The notes beneath the pieces were generated by a model, which worked only from the letters and a program-made list of their open reading frames with translations, had not been told where the DNA came from and made no database searches. Of a stretch of 55,179 bases of DNA, positions 54,036 to 55,179 are shown one piece after another. A program made the position numbers and the translations under genes. The DNA comes from CAZQCI01 sp964592255 (GTDB lineage: Bacteria > UBA10199 > SBBF01). Each line of letters opens with the position of its first letter. The stretch's first letter is position 1. Location: the NCBI GenBank assembly GCA_964592255.1, contig CAZQCI010000004.1, forward strand, positions 1-55,179, read 5' to 3'.

Positions 54036-55037
54036 ATGGCTCTCTATACATCCCTGACAAAAAAACAAATAAGCGATCTTGTCTCTCACTTCGGACTATC
54101 AGCCCCTAAAAAAATAAAAGGGATTTTAGAAGGAACGGTAAATACTTATTACAAATTGGATTATGCCGATGGCTCTTCTTATTTTTTAAAAATTGATGAA
54201 ACTGCTGATAAAAAACGTTTGAAAAAAGAATTACAGGTTTTTGCTTTACTAAACCGCATCCAAAAAAAACTACCTTTTGATATTCCACTTCCTTTACCTA
54301 CACGATCGGGAAAATATTCTATCCCTCTGAAACGCGGAGCCTTAAAAGAAGTGCTCTTATTTAAAACAATTGCCGGAAAAACCGCCACTCCTTCTTCCTT
54401 AACATCGCAAAAACTGAAACAAATTGGAAAAGCCTTGGCTTACCTGCATCGCCTGACACAAAAAAATCGTTTAAATCCTCATCGCTTTAACCTGCATGGT
54501 CAAACACAGGTCTTTCAACAAATTAGACCAAAGCTGAAGAAAAAACTACCCGTTGTTGAAGATTCCATTGCAGGCTGGTTATCGTTTTTAAAGAGAAGTG
54601 AACCTAAGAAAATCCCTTCAGGCCTCATCCATGCTGATCTTTTTCCTGAAAATATTTTGTTTGTCGGCAATCGCTTAAAAGGGATTTTAGACTTTGAAGC
54701 CGCTGGCAAAGGCGCTTTTTTATTCGATATCGCAGTTAGCCTGCATGCCTTAACCTATACGGGTAAAAAATTTGATCCTAAAAAAATAACCGCCTTCCTT
54801 ACAGGCTATTTATCAGTACGCCGCTTCACACGGGAGGAAATTCAATCTTTGGAATATTATCTTCTTCAAAGTGCTTTACGTTTTTTACTAACGCGCTTAA
54901 GGGATTTTGAACTCAAAGACGGGCCCGTAAAAGCCAAACCTTTTAAAGATTATCGGGAATATGTAAAGCGTTTTGGAGAAGTAAGAAAACTGATGATCAC
55001 TTATTTTAAAAAGGCCCGCATTTCACCCACCACCTGA
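54036..55037 (+). CDS. thrB: Homoserine kinase-like protein (ThrB type II, APH fold)
   Basis: This 333-residue kinase of the aminoglycoside phosphotransferase fold begins as type II homoserine kinases do: MALYTSLTKKQISDLVSHFGL, residues 1-21, with EGTVNTYYKLD and a FLKID strand for the phosphate-binding lysine. The catalytic loop is LIHADLFPENIL and the metal Asp is in ILDFEAAGKG. It would phosphorylate homoserine in threonine synthesis. No thrA or thrC is nearby, so another small-molecule substrate remains possible. Its last 37 bases overlap the 3' end of the gene on the opposite strand. Confidence 0.82.
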   Translation: MALYTSLTKKQISDLVSHFGLSAPKKIKGILEGTVNTYYKLDYADGSSYFLKIDETADKKRLKKELQVFALLNRIQKKLPFDIPLPLPTRSGKYSIPLKRGALKEVLLFKTIAGKTATPSSLTSQKLKQIGKALAYLHRLTQKNRLNPHRFNLHGQTQVFQQIRPKLKKKLPVVEDSIAGWLSFLKRSEPKKIPSGLIHADLFPENILFVGNRLKGILDFEAAGKGAFLFDIAVSLHALTYTGKKFDPKKITAFLTGYLSVRRFTREEIQSLEYYLLQSALRFLLTRLRDFELKDGPVKAKPFKDYREYVKRFGEVRKLMITYFKKARISPTT

Positions 55038-55179
55038 GATAAACCATCTTTAATACTTTGCCAGTCGATAGCCGGTTCTTTAGAATGAGAAGATAATTCC
55101 AAACCCAATTGTGGCACATCTTCTTTTTTACGAATATCGAGCTTTAATTTTTTACGGGCTCCATTGATGGTAAATTTTT
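55001..55179 (-). CDS. 3' end of an unknown gene (partial, C-terminal 58 residues)
   Basis: On the minus strand an open frame enters from the right edge and stops at TAA 55003-55001, giving a C-terminal peptide that includes LKLDIRKKEDVPQLGLEL and IKDGLSQVVGEM. No other frame on this strand stays open. No family is recognised from this fragment. It overlaps the end of the homoserine-kinase-like gene by 37 bases in convergent orientation. Confidence 0.55.
   Translation of the reverse strand, partial: KFTINGARKKLKLDIRKKEDVPQLGLELSSHSKEPAIDWQSIKDGLSQVVGEMRAFLK

Overview
This window looks like chromosomal DNA from an uncultured Gram-negative, AT-rich bacterium of deltaproteobacterial type. Three things suggest this: the 5' end of a 16S rRNA gene, a 6S RNA of the deltaproteobacterial pattern lying between zapA and the 5-formyltetrahydrofolate cyclo-ligase gene, and a polysaccharide export set made for an outer membrane. 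The lineage is inferred from these features and was not computed. Two runs of ten Ns (20302-20311 and 50897-50906) show that this is a scaffolded draft assembly.

Layout. Positions 1-785 hold the 5' end of a 16S rRNA gene on the minus strand, with a leader hairpin, a boxA-like antitermination site and two tandem promoters. Positions 786-11301 hold mixed genes: an HpnA-like epimerase, a secreted beta-helix protein with CSLREA and choice-of-anchor Q regions, a dolichol-kinase-like membrane protein, TypA, an Aag-type DNA glycosylase, ArsC, an RluA-type pseudouridine synthase and a membrane-bound GH17-like protein.

Positions 11593-34796 hold a large surface-polysaccharide locus. An SLBB export protein and a Wzz-like protein run leftward. 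A long rightward array follows: a PglK-type ABC flippase, a nonulosonic acid module (NeuB without SAF domain, CMP-sugar synthetase fused to a KdsC-like HAD, FkbH-like protein, putative transferase), glycosyltransferases, an MBOAT/SGNH acylation pair, a Wzy-like polymerase, an SGNH lipoprotein, WcaF, WcaI and WcaJ homologues, and a sugar epimerase. A Wzi-like protein closes the locus on the opposite strand. WcaJ would start the repeat unit on undecaprenyl phosphate, the glycosyltransferases would extend it, the ABC protein would flip it, Wzy/Wzz would polymerise it, and the SLBB and Wzi proteins would export and anchor it.

Positions 34808-53950 hold a dense leftward housekeeping block: mutS, glnD, a small membrane protein, a site-2 protease, trpS, scpA, scpB, rluB, zapA, 6S RNA, the cyclo-ligase gene, ymdB, tyrS, an esterase-like lipoprotein, trpE, trpG, ispD, ispF and cysS. 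It contains several GC-rich palindromic repeats, including an inverted pair around ispD. A homoserine-kinase-like gene and the 3' end of an unknown gene finish the window.

The most notable points are: the tail of a glycosyltransferase duplicated around an SGNH lipoprotein gene; the SAF-less NeuB / CMP-synthetase-HAD / FkbH-SGNH / HP-motif transferase module; an apparent frame break at the very start of trpS; and inverted palindromic elements bracketing ispD.
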